This document shows positions 56,778 to 64,000 of a stretch of DNA of 64,000 nt, in pieces (position 1 is the stretch's first letter; the number at the start of each line of letters is the position of its first letter). Below the pieces are notes generated by a model. That model had not been told where the DNA came from and did no database searches. It was given only the letters and a program-made list of their open reading frames with translations. Origin of the DNA: Rhodocyclales bacterium (lineage in GTDB: Bacteria; Pseudomonadota; Gammaproteobacteria; Burkholderiales; Rhodocyclaceae). The stretch lies in the NCBI GenBank assembly GCA_016235025.1, contig JACRMV010000001.1:186001-250000 (forward strand), read 5' to 3'. The translations under genes were made by a program, and so were the position numbers.

Positions 56778-57368
56778 TTATGGGATATCCATCATCAAGC
56801 CGCCTGGTGTTTGCTCGCCGGGCTGTTTTTTTACAAGTAGCAACAACGCATTCAGAAGCGACTGAATTAACTCTCTGGCCGGCTCATCGGTCAGCCTGCC
56901 GCTCTGATCAAAGCGCTTTTCGGCATTGCTGAGCATCACTTCCGGTTGATTGACAACGGGCATGTCCAGCGTGACGAGGATTTGCCGAAGATGGTATTGC
57001 GCGCGGGCCGTTCCCAAGCTACCGACAGAAGCCCCCATCACCGCCGCTGGTTTGCCCAGCCAGGCGCTTTTACCATAGGGCCTCGACGCCCAGTCGATAG
57101 CGTTCTTGAGGCCGCCAGGCACCGAATAGTTGTATTCCGGCGTGGCGAACAGGATGGCATCGGCGGCCAGAATCTGTCGCTTGAATTCAAGCACGGTAGC
57201 CGGCAGCGCCATTTCATTATCCTGATTGAAGACCGGAATGCCATGGAGTTCGATCAGGTTCAGCACCGTGTCGTCCGGCGCCGACTCCTGCGCCGCCTTG
57301 AGCGCAAAGCGGTTGTAGGATTCTTTACGCAGACTCCCCACGATGCCCAGAATTTTTATCTTGCCCAT
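56778..57368 (-). CDS. NADPH-dependent FMN reductase family protein
   Basis: A 196-residue flavodoxin-fold reductase that uses NAD(P)H to reduce FMN, quinones or other acceptors. Landmarks are ILGIVGSLRKESYNRFALKA near 5, the FMN-binding FATPEYNYSVPGGLKNAIDW near 75 and AAVMGASVGSLGTARAQYHL near 107. The ATG at 57368 is preceded by GAGGGA; an upstream extension to 57437 is not needed. A copy of the 16-bp palindrome lies 55-70 bp upstream. The gene and the HiPIP gene form a two-gene unit on the minus strand. Confidence 0.93.
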   Translation of the reverse strand: MGKIKILGIVGSLRKESYNRFALKAAQESAPDDTVLNLIELHGIPVFNQDNEMALPATVLEFKRQILAADAILFATPEYNYSVPGGLKNAIDWASRPYGKSAWLGKPAAVMGASVGSLGTARAQYHLRQILVTLDMPVVNQPEVMLSNAEKRFDQSGRLTDEPARELIQSLLNALLLLVKKQPGEQTPGGLMMDIP

Positions 57369-57422
57369 TTCAGGTTCCCTCGCCCAATTCTGGAAAGCAT
57401 GCCGGCAATCAAGGCTTGGCGC

Positions 57423-57438
57423 TGTACGCCAGCCCACA
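57423..57438. promoter_or_regulatory. 16-bp palindrome variant (TGTACG CCAG CCCACA)
   Basis: One mismatch to TGTRCG-N4-CGYACA, 55 bp upstream of the FMN reductase start, so it may control the reductase-HiPIP unit. Confidence 0.4.
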
Positions 57439-57509
57439 TAAACCGGGTAATTTTCGGCTATTGCCCTGAAGCGCTACGACTAACGATCAAAGCGGATCGT
57501 GCTTCGCTT

Positions 57510-57660
57510 GGTTGGGATAGCAACTGCATGGCCAGTGGCACAGGGGCATCGCTGTGGACACGCAGCCCTTGCAGGGGTGGATATTCCGGCCGTATTCCGA
57601 GGTGAGCAAGCTCAGGTCGAGTACATCGGCCTGGATATCCGCCTGCTCCCGCGTCGATGC
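57510..57660 (-). pseudogene. Duplicated internal fragment of the broken flavodoxin gene
   Basis: About 140 bp are identical to 54177-54312 (coding for TSEYGRNIHPCKGCVSTAMP and onward), in the same orientation. After this the copy lacks a further ~20 bp before CGCGTCGATGCGCTG. The copy carries the deletion junction of the broken gene, so it arose after that lesion. The flanking bases 57369-57509 and 57661-57818 hold no gene, only two palindrome sites. Confidence 0.85.
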
Positions 57661-57679
57661 GCTGGCTATAGGAGCATTC

Positions 57680-57695
57680 TGTGGGGTGGCGTACA
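57680..57695. promoter_or_regulatory. 16-bp palindrome variant (TGTGGG GTGG CGTACA)
   Basis: One mismatch to the consensus, 124 bp upstream of the small Gly/Met-rich membrane protein gene at 57819. Followed by GACAG like other copies. Confidence 0.35.
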
Positions 57696-57818
57696 GACAG
57701 TGGAAAAGTTTGTACCTAGCCTATAGGTGTTCTTGCAATTAGTCATACGGACTGCGTTGGCGGGTTTTGTGATCAGTAACGGAAACATGCAGTTATTTAA
57801 CTTGGATGGAGTTTGGCC

Positions 57819-58055
57819 ATGAAATGGATGAATCTGCGCAAGACCTTGAGCGCCGCCGTATTGACAGGCGGAACGATAGTGGCAACAAGCGCATTGGCCG
57901 AGACGCCGCAAGGTGCTTACGGGCCCGGCTCCGGCATGATGGGCGGCTATGGTTTCGGCTGGATGGGTGGATACGGCGGGATGTGGTTGCCCATACTGGT
58001 TGTCATCGCGGTGGCCGGCTTCGTGGCATGGACCGTCAGCCAAAAGAGAAAGTGA
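57819..58055 (+). CDS. Small exported Gly/Met/Tyr-rich membrane protein
   Basis: A 78-residue protein: signal-like segment (LSAAVLTGGTIVATSALA), a Gly/Met/Tyr/Trp-rich stretch (GPGSGMMGGYGFGWMGGYGG), then a membrane helix (LPILVVIAVAGFVAWTV) and a basic tail. GGAG lies 10 bp ahead of the ATG. Similar short proteins are found near metal or redox stress genes; I cannot name a function. It is followed after 98 bp by a Met-rich secreted protein, and the two may be co-expressed. Confidence 0.7.
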   Translation: MKWMNLRKTLSAAVLTGGTIVATSALAETPQGAYGPGSGMMGGYGFGWMGGYGGMWLPILVVIAVAGFVAWTVSQKRK

Positions 58056-58153
58056 ACGGATTGTTGCCTTGTGATCACCGCTCGCATTGGCGACCATCTG
58101 TCACCCGTAACGGCAATTTTATTGCATTCAACCCTAAAGAAGGAAAGACCATT

Positions 58154-58594
58154 ATGAAGACCTTAATACTAGTTGCCACAATCGTTGCCTCCACCCTGTC
58201 GGCACCTATCGTATCGGCGCAGGACAACAAGCACGCGCACGACAAGCCGGCGATGAGCGTGGACAAGGACAAGCACATGAGCCAGATGCAGGAAAAAATG
58301 AAAGCGATGCAGACGCAGATGGACACGATCCGTAACACGGCGGACCCGCAGGAACGCCAGAAGCTGATGCGGGAGCACATGCAGGCGATGCAGGAAAACA
58401 TGAAGGCGATGCACGCCATGGGCGGCGCGATGATGATGGGCGCCCAGAAAGGCGGCGGGATGATGGACGGCATGAAGGATTGCGACATGATGAAGCACCA
58501 CGCCATGATGGAAAACCGCATGGACATGATGCAGATGATGATGGAGCAGATGATGCAGCGCGATCAGATGATGCAGTCCATGCCTTCCAAATAG
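58154..58594 (+). CDS. Met/His-rich secreted protein, possible metal binder
   Basis: A 146-residue protein with a signal peptide (LILVATIVASTLSAPIVSA) and a mature part rich in Met (roughly a quarter of residues), His, Lys and Gln. The repeats are of the MQEKMKAMQTQMD and MREHMQAMQENMKAMHAM type, with a C-terminal end MDMMQMMMEQMMQRDQ. Such Met/His-rich periplasmic proteins often bind copper or silver, but no fixed metal motif is visible, so this is inference. AGGAAAG precedes the ATG. A larger open frame starting at 57806 runs through it in the same frame, but the signal peptide marks the true start. Confidence 0.75.
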   Translation: MKTLILVATIVASTLSAPIVSAQDNKHAHDKPAMSVDKDKHMSQMQEKMKAMQTQMDTIRNTADPQERQKLMREHMQAMQENMKAMHAMGGAMMMGAQKGGGMMDGMKDCDMMKHHAMMENRMDMMQMMMEQMMQRDQMMQSMPSK

Positions 58595-58634
58595 CCGCAA
58601 AGTTCTACTTCGCGTTTGACCAAGGAGCCAGCCC

Positions 58635-59024
58635 ATGTACGGATTCAGCACTCAGCTAGAGGTACCGTTCGATACCGCCATCGCCAAAGTCACCGAGGCC
58701 CTGAAACAGGAAGGCTTTGGCGTGCTCACCGATATTGATGTCAAGGCGACGCTGAAAGCCAAGCTCAATATCGAACACCGACCGTACCGCATACTCGGCG
58801 CATGCAACCCCCCGCTCGCACACCGCGCGATCGAGGCTGACCCCGACATCGGTTTGTTACTTCCGTGCAATGTGGTCGTGCGCGAAGAAACCGATGGAAC
58901 CATCACGGTTGTGTTCATGGATACCGAAGTCGTGTTGCAATTGGTCGACAAACCGGAGGTCCATGCCTTGGGCAAGGAAGTACGGGTACTTCTGCAGCGG
59001 GTTTGCGCCAGACTCAAGGCATGA
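58635..59024 (+). CDS. DUF302 domain protein
   Basis: A 129-residue DUF302 protein: [40 protein letters not shown] and the [20 protein letters not shown] block, then [23 protein letters not shown]302 proteins are small soluble or periplasmic proteins of unknown function, often near metal or sulfur genes. AAGGAG lies 7-9 bp ahead of the ATG. It follows the Met-rich gene by 40 bp, so 57.8-59.0 kb probably forms one transcription unit. Confidence 0.92.
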   Translation: MYGFSTQLEVPFDTAIAKVTEALKQEGFGVLTDIDVKATLKAKLNIEHRPYRILGACNPPLAHRAIEADPDIGLLLPCNVVVREETDGTITVVFMDTEVVLQLVDKPEVHALGKEVRVLLQRVCARLKA

Positions 59025-59070
59025 CGCTGTGCTGTTTGCGCACGATGGAGTTTTTGGCGCGCATGGAAAC

Positions 59071-59345
59071 TTGATGCTGTGGACCGGACTCTGTGCGCTG
59101 AGCGAGCCGCATTATTTGAATCCATTTCTGGAGCCAAAGGTAGGGAATGGCCGATTGCCGGTGGGTCTGGAGCAGGTGACCGACACCACGACTCTGTGCA
59201 ACTTCCGCCACCTGCTGGAGAAACGTGAACCAGGCGGGTTACTGCTGGCCAGCGGCATGTCCGGAAACGGATTCAAAAAGCTCTCGGGTGGCACGATTGT
59301 CGATGCAACCGGAAAGCAAAGCAGTCACTTGAGCAGACCAGTTCC
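59071..59345 (+). pseudogene. Degraded IS5-type transposase fragment
   Basis: The plus frame reads LMLWTGLCALSEPHYLNPFL, then VTDTTTLCNFRHLLEKREPG and GGTIVDATGKQS. This corresponds to the N-terminal part of IS5-family transposases (compare DETTLLKFRRLLEK and GTIVDAT). No start, catalytic DDE residues or inverted repeats remain. It fills the 353-bp gap between the DUF302 gene and the AsmA gene. Confidence 0.75.
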
Positions 59346-59377
59346 GGTCTTGCCGGAGGTGGTTTGATCGTGCCACC

Positions 59378-61348
59378 ATGACACTGCGTCGTTTGCTCAA
59401 ATGGATTGCCGGAGTTTTTCTGGCACTTATCGTGCCGGCGGTTCTTTTCATCGCGGTTTTCGGCTGGAACTGGCTGCGCGGCCCGATAGAGCGCATGGCG
59501 GCGGAGAAAACCGGTCGCGTACTCGCCATCAACGGCGAACTCAAGGTGAAATTCGGCTGGCCTTTGCCGCATATTTACGCCGATGCAGTGACATTTGCGA
59601 ATCCGGGTTGGGCCAGGGAGAAGCAGATGGTCGCAGCCGATGCGGTGGAAATTACAATCGATTTGCCGCAGTTGCTCCGAAAAAACATCGTTTTTCCCGA
59701 GGTGCGGCTCGAGCGACCTGTAGTCTTTCTGGAGCAAGGTACTGACGGTCGAAAAAACTGGCTGCTGGACCGCAACCAGCAGGATGAAGGCGCGCGCATC
59801 CAGATCGATCGCCTGATGCTTGACCATGGATCGGTCGGCTACGACGATGCTGCGCAGAAGACCAGCATCCGGTCGGAACTCTCGACCTCGAACACCGGGC
59901 CCGCCGTTGCCGGGGTCAGCTTCACGGCGCAAGGGCACTACAAGGGCCTGCCCCTCAAGGCACACGGCAGCGGCGGGCCGGTGCTTGGATTGCGCGACGT
60001 AAACACACCCTATCCGCTGCAGGCCGAGTTCACCGTGGGCCACACCGGTGTGAAGGCTGCGGGCACCATTACCAGTCTGCTGAAGTTTTCCGCGGTCGAC
60101 ATGCGCATCGCCCTGCACGGCAAGAGTCTGGCGCAGCTTTTTCCGCTGCTCGGCATCGCCTTGCCGGAAACGCCGGCTTACACGACCGCGGGGCACCTGT
60201 TGCATAGTGCTAATACATGGCGCTACGAAAAATTCTCGGGTCGAGTCGGGGGTAGCGATATCGCGGGCACGGCCCAGATCGACAGCGGCGGCAAACGTCC
60301 GGCAATGAAAGCGGAGCTGGTTTCCAGGGTCCTCGATATCGCGGACCTCGGCCCGTTGATAGGCGCGCGGCCCGGCAGCGTGCAAGCCGCCAAACGGGCG
60401 GCGCCACCGCCTTCCCGGACCGCCCCCACGCCTGTGCAAGCGCGCGTGCTGCCGGACATGCCGTTCAAGACAGACCGCTGGGACAGCGTCGACGCGGAGG
60501 TGACACTGAAGGCGAAAACCATCCGCCACGCCAGGGCGCTGCCGCTCGAAGACCTCGTTGCGCATTTGAGCTTGCGTGATTCAGTACTGACGCTCGATCC
60601 GCTCAATTTCGGGTTGGCCGGCGGCCAGCTCAATGCCGTGATTTCACTGGATGGACGGAAAAATCCAATTCAGGCGCACGCCAGGGTACAGGCGAAAAAA
60701 ATTCTGATGGCCAAGCTGTTCCCGACTGCCGAGCTGGCCAAGACCAGCATTGGCCAGATCAACGGTGACTTCGATCTGACGGGTCAAGGCAACTCGGTAG
60801 GGCGCATGCTGGCGAGTTCCAGCGGCAAGGTGGAACTCGTCATCGCCGGTGGCAAGATCAGCAAGTTGATGATGGAAAAAGCCGGCCTGCACCTCTGGGA
60901 AATACTCGAACTGAAAATCGCCGGCGACAGGCTCGTCAAGTTGCATTGTGGGGTAGCCGACTTCGACGTCAAGGAGGGCATCATGCATGTCGACGCGCTG
61001 ATCTTCGACACCGAGGTCACCACAATCATCGGTACAGGCGGGATTGATCTGGGACAGGAGGCGCTGGATTTGACGCTCAATCAGAAAACGAAGCACACCA
61101 GTCCCTTGGCATTGCGCAGCCCGATCACCATTCGTGGCAGCTTTTCCAAGCCTGATGTCAGAGTCGACAAGGGGCGCGCAGCCGCTCGTGGGCTCGGCGC
61201 AATTGCGCTGGGTATGGTCAATCCATTGCTTACGCTGATGCCGTTGATCGACGCCGGTCCGGGACAAGACAGTGATTGCGGGCAACTGGTCCGGGATACA
61301 AGGGTTTTGCCGCATTCAGAGAACAAAAAAACAGGCCCTCGGAGATAG
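59378..61348 (+). CDS. AsmA-family envelope protein
   Basis: A 656-residue protein of the AsmA family, large proteins anchored in the inner membrane and reaching into the periplasm, linked to outer-membrane lipid homeostasis. It has one N-terminal membrane helix (WIAGVFLALIVPAVLFIAVF), then the typical AsmA start GPIERMAAEKTGRVLAINGE and VKFGWPLPHIYADAVTFANP. Much further on is the C-terminal AsmA block IGQINGDFDLTGQGNSVGRM, followed by SSGKVELVIAGGKISKLMME. The ATG has only weak ribosome binding. A strong hairpin overlaps the stop region. Confidence 0.88.
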   Translation: MTLRRLLKWIAGVFLALIVPAVLFIAVFGWNWLRGPIERMAAEKTGRVLAINGELKVKFGWPLPHIYADAVTFANPGWAREKQMVAADAVEITIDLPQLLRKNIVFPEVRLERPVVFLEQGTDGRKNWLLDRNQQDEGARIQIDRLMLDHGSVGYDDAAQKTSIRSELSTSNTGPAVAGVSFTAQGHYKGLPLKAHGSGGPVLGLRDVNTPYPLQAEFTVGHTGVKAAGTITSLLKFSAVDMRIALHGKSLAQLFPLLGIALPETPAYTTAGHLLHSANTWRYEKFSGRVGGSDIAGTAQIDSGGKRPAMKAELVSRVLDIADLGPLIGARPGSVQAAKRAAPPPSRTAPTPVQARVLPDMPFKTDRWDSVDAEVTLKAKTIRHARALPLEDLVAHLSLRDSVLTLDPLNFGLAGGQLNAVISLDGRKNPIQAHARVQAKKILMAKLFPTAELAKTSIGQINGDFDLTGQGNSVGRMLASSSGKVELVIAGGKISKLMMEKAGLHLWEILELKIAGDRLVKLHCGVADFDVKEGIMHVDALIFDTEVTTIIGTGGIDLGQEALDLTLNQKTKHTSPLALRSPITIRGSFSKPDVRVDKGRAAARGLGAIALGMVNPLLTLMPLIDAGPGQDSDCGQLVRDTRVLPHSENKKTGPRR

Positions 61349-61363
61349 GGATAACCGAGGGCC
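61334..61363. terminator. Hairpin at the asmA 3' end
   Basis: Perfect 9-bp stem GGCCCTCGG / CCGAGGGCC with a 12-base loop, overlapping the asmA stop codon. The T-run (GTTTTTTT) follows on the minus strand, not the plus strand, so it terminates best in the minus direction, yet no minus-strand gene is seen ending here. Confidence 0.55.
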
Positions 61364-61412
61364 TTGGCCCGCCAATTCTCTTAAGGGGGAGAAGAACTGG
61401 TAAACACAGTGA

Positions 61413-61868
<456 letters not shown>

Positions 61869-61908
61869 GTTTTCTCTGGGGATATTCGGCGTGCGCGTCA
61901 GCAGTGAG

Positions 61909-62728
61909 TCAAGTCCGAACTCTGCTGTAAATTCACCTCGATCCGATCAATGACGAATGGTTTTGCCTTGCGGCGAAGCTGCGCTTTCAACTGGCGAGGG
62001 CAACAACATTGTTGCCCTCGCCAGCGGCGGCGCGGGAAGCCGCCAACTCCTTGAATTCATCCATATCGAGGTACTTCCGCTCCTGCCAAGCCTCGTTCTG
62101 CTCGGCCAGCAAGGCGCCCATCAGGCGCAAGGCCGACGCATCGTTGGGGAAGATACGGATCACCCGTTCCCGCCGGCGAATCTCCTCGTTGACCCTCGGC
62201 TCCAGCCCGGCGCACAGCGCGCTCACCGTCGATCTGGAGAAGCTGGCGCCACACAGCTCTTCGGTGATCGCTGAGACCTTGCGCGTGGAGACGCCCTGCA
62301 CGGCCATTTCCATGAGCGCCAGGACAAAGGCCTGCGCGCTCCGCTGGTAGCGCTTGAAGATGTCCGTGGAAAAACTGCCGTCCCGCGTTTGCGGCACCAG
62401 CAGCATCACCGGCCCGACTCGCGTGTAGAGGGTGCGCGGCCGGTAGCCGTTGCGGTAGCCGGTCCGCTCGTCTGTCCGTTCGTGTCGCGTCGCCCCCAGC
62501 GTTTCCGTCATCTGCGCCTCCAGTATCTGGTTGAGCACCGTCTCCACCCGCTTTGCCAATCCGTCCTGCCCGCTCAAGAGCCCTGGCAACAAGCCCGTTC
62601 CTACGCTAATCTCATACCCAGCCATCGCTTCTTCTCTTTCGGTTATCGATCGTCTCGCAACGTCAATTTACCGAATCGAAGTGGTGGCTACTCGCCACCC
62701 GATTTACAGCAGTTTAGGGACTCAATCC
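61909..62728 (-). mobile_element. IS256-family element, internally deleted
   Basis: About 820 bp bounded by imperfect inverted ends that share CTGCTGTAAAT next to GAGTC (61909-61935 and, inverted, 62700-62728). It encodes a shortened transposase and has a 34-bp palindrome at the gene's 3' end. I saw no target-site duplication. A remnant of a sister copy lies at 45.1 kb. Confidence 0.75.
61987..62625 (-). pseudogene. IS256-type transposase with central deletion
   Basis: The 212-residue frame joins the N-terminal ~140 residues of an IS256/Mutator transposase (ILEAQMTETLGATRHERTDE, TGYRNGYRPRTLYTRVGPVM, then STRKVSAITEELCGASFSRS) directly to the last ~65 residues (IRIFPNDASALRLMGALLAE, LDMDEFKELAASRAAA, GEGNNVVALAS). 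The middle, with most DDE catalytic residues, is missing, while the frame stays open. It cannot transpose by itself. Confidence 0.88.
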
Positions 62729-62815
62729 TCGGTTGCCACTCCAGAGGCAGGGAATGGTAGTAAGGCGCAGGTATAATTTCGGCCTTCCTGAGATCGTCCG
62801 AATGCTCCTTCGACC

Positions 62816-64000
62816 ATGACTGAATTCCTTGCGCTGCGCGGGCCTGCCGCGTTTTCTGCGGCACGCCTGGGGCGCTTGCAACTGGGCTTGCAGGCCATCG
62901 ATGCTGCCCTCACCCTGAGCGCCGAGCAATGGTTTTTTGTCGAACTGACGCGTCCGCTGGAGGCCGTTGAGCGGGCGCGGCTGGAGAGTCTTCTGGACGT
63001 TCCGTCGCAGCCGGCAACACCACCCGTTGCCCCCCCGGCTGGCGAACTGTTTCTTGTGACGCCGCGCCTGGGCACCATTTCACCGTGGAGCTCGAAGGCT
63101 ACCGATATCGCCCGGAATTGCGGGTTTGTGGCGGTGAAGCGCATCGAGCGCGGCATTGTCTGCCACGTCGCCGGGGTGAAAAAGTCGGTGCTGGCGCTAC
63201 GGCGCGAGGAGATTGCGGCGCAGCTGCACGACCGCATGACGGAATCGGTGCTCGATGCGGTCGATGCCGCACGTGCCCTGTTCCAGCATGTGCCACCGCA
63301 ACCGCTGGTCAGCGTGGATATGCTTGCGGGTGGGCGCGCGGCGCTGGTCGCCGCAAATGGCGCGCTCGGGCTGGCGCTGTCCGACGACGAGATCGATTAT
63401 CTGTTCGAGAATTTCGGCAAACTCGGGCGCAATCCGACCGATGTCGAACTGATGATGTTCGCGCAGGCCAATTCGGAGCACTGTCGACACAAGATTTTCA
63501 ATGCGACGTGGACGGTGGATGGGGAAGATCAGCCGCTGTCGCTGTTTGGCATGATCCGCGAGACGCACAAGGCGCATCCCGAAGGTACGGTGGTGGCGTA
63601 TTCCGACAACGCGGCAGTGATCGAGGGCGCGACGATTCGCCGGTTTTTCCCGCAGACGGATGGCGCCTATGCCTGGCGCGAGGAACTGACGCATCTGCTG
63701 GCCAAGGTCGAGACGCACAATCACCCGACGGCGATCTCGCCCTTCCCCGGTGCGGCTACCGGAGCCGGTGGCGAGATTCGCGACGAAGGCGCCACCGGAC
63801 GCGGTTCCAAGCCGAAGGCCGGGCTGGCCGGCTTCTCGGTCTCCGACCTGAATATTCCCGGCTATTCGCAGCCGTGGGAAGCCGGCTACGGCAAGCCGCA
63901 GCGCATTGCCTCGGCGCTCGAGATCATGATCGACGGTCCGATCGGTGCGGCGGCGTTCAACAACGAGTTCGGGCGGCCGAACCTGGCGGGTTATTTCCGC
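62816..64000 (+). CDS. purL: Phosphoribosylformylglycinamidine synthase, N-terminal part (runs off the window)
   Basis: Catalyses the ATP- and glutamine-dependent fourth step of purine synthesis (FGAR to FGAM). The first 395 codons are present: N-terminal PurS-like domain, then the linker with [40 protein letters not shown], the synthase motif [19 protein letters not shown] and [20 protein letters not shown]. This is the large single-chain enzyme of proteobacteria (about 1300 residues). The ATG at 62816 begins [21 protein letters not shown] at 62772-62777 is a possible -10 element. Confidence 0.96.
   Translation, partial: MTEFLALRGPAAFSAARLGRLQLGLQAIDAALTLSAEQWFFVELTRPLEAVERARLESLLDVPSQPATPPVAPPAGELFLVTPRLGTISPWSSKATDIARNCGFVAVKRIERGIVCHVAGVKKSVLALRREEIAAQLHDRMTESVLDAVDAARALFQHVPPQPLVSVDMLAGGRAALVAANGALGLALSDDEIDYLFENFGKLGRNPTDVELMMFAQANSEHCRHKIFNATWTVDGEDQPLSLFGMIRETHKAHPEGTVVAYSDNAAVIEGATIRRFFPQTDGAYAWREELTHLLAKVETHNHPTAISPFPGAATGAGGEIRDEGATGRGSKPKAGLAGFSVSDLNIPGYSQPWEAGYGKPQRIASALEIMIDGPIGAAAFNNEFGRPNLAGYFR

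Noticed and set aside
63179-63207. AAAAAGTCGGTGCTGG in purL
   Set aside because: Similar to the dispersed element but encodes a normal part of PurL and differs at the 3' half; likely coincidence.

Overview
The window looks like a chromosomal segment of a high-GC betaproteobacterium of the Rhodocyclales/Nitrosomonadales type. This is inferred from gene content and order (recJ next to an RpfE-like gene, lolC-lolD, comEC, tex, purL, a HiPIP, a PEP-CTERM-type sugar transferase, an encapsulated-ferritin-like protein); no 16S or tRNA gene is present to confirm it.

Bases 1-25,400 are mostly core genes: the start of prfC, a PAS-GAF-GGDEF-EAL protein, recJ, an RpfE-like protein, lolC-lolD, a DUF2062 protein, an FAH-family hydrolase, comEC, the AmmeMemoRadiSam operon (amrB-amrA-amrS), a secreted Tgl-like transglutaminase candidate, tex and a TIGR00266 protein. 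This core is interrupted at 11.6-18.2 kb by an accessory block. The block holds a TPR protein, a P-type proton ATPase translationally coupled to a PPK2 polyphosphate kinase, a CsgG/HfaB-like lipoprotein and a Sel1 lipoprotein. Fragments of comEC and amrS lie in and beside it, as scars of a past rearrangement.

Bases 25,400-62,700 are an accessory, stress-flavoured region. In order it carries: a small envelope-stress set (lmo0937-type peptide, BON proteins, glycine-zipper protein, CsbD); a 2947-residue cyclic beta-glucan synthase coupled to phosphoketolase and transaldolase; a frameshifted Crp/Fnr regulator; a polyprenyl sugar transferase; an orphan EncFtn ferritin; a KaiC-like ATPase followed by a hybrid histidine kinase and a GGDEF-EAL protein; a sorbosone-dehydrogenase-like lipoprotein; a PRC-barrel protein; a broken flavodoxin-family gene; a cation/proton antiporter; a HiPIP; an FMN reductase; small Met/Gly-rich secreted proteins; a DUF302 protein; AsmA; a collagen-like mini-lipoprotein; and IS256/IS5 remnants. 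The window ends inside purL.

The most interesting unexplained signal is a 16-bp palindrome, TGTRCG-N4-CGYACA. It occurs five times exactly and several times with one mismatch, upstream of many of these stress genes and of the frameshifted Crp/Fnr gene, and I saw none in the core part of the window. Its TGTG-N8-CACA geometry is that of a CRP/FNR-family operator, so I propose an undescribed stress regulon. A second dispersed signal is a roughly 25-bp element beginning AAAAGTCGGCGCTGG. It occurs at least five times, always in the same orientation and usually just past the stop of a minus-strand gene. Several duplicated gene fragments and homopolymer or deletion frameshifts show that the accessory part has been rearranged repeatedly.
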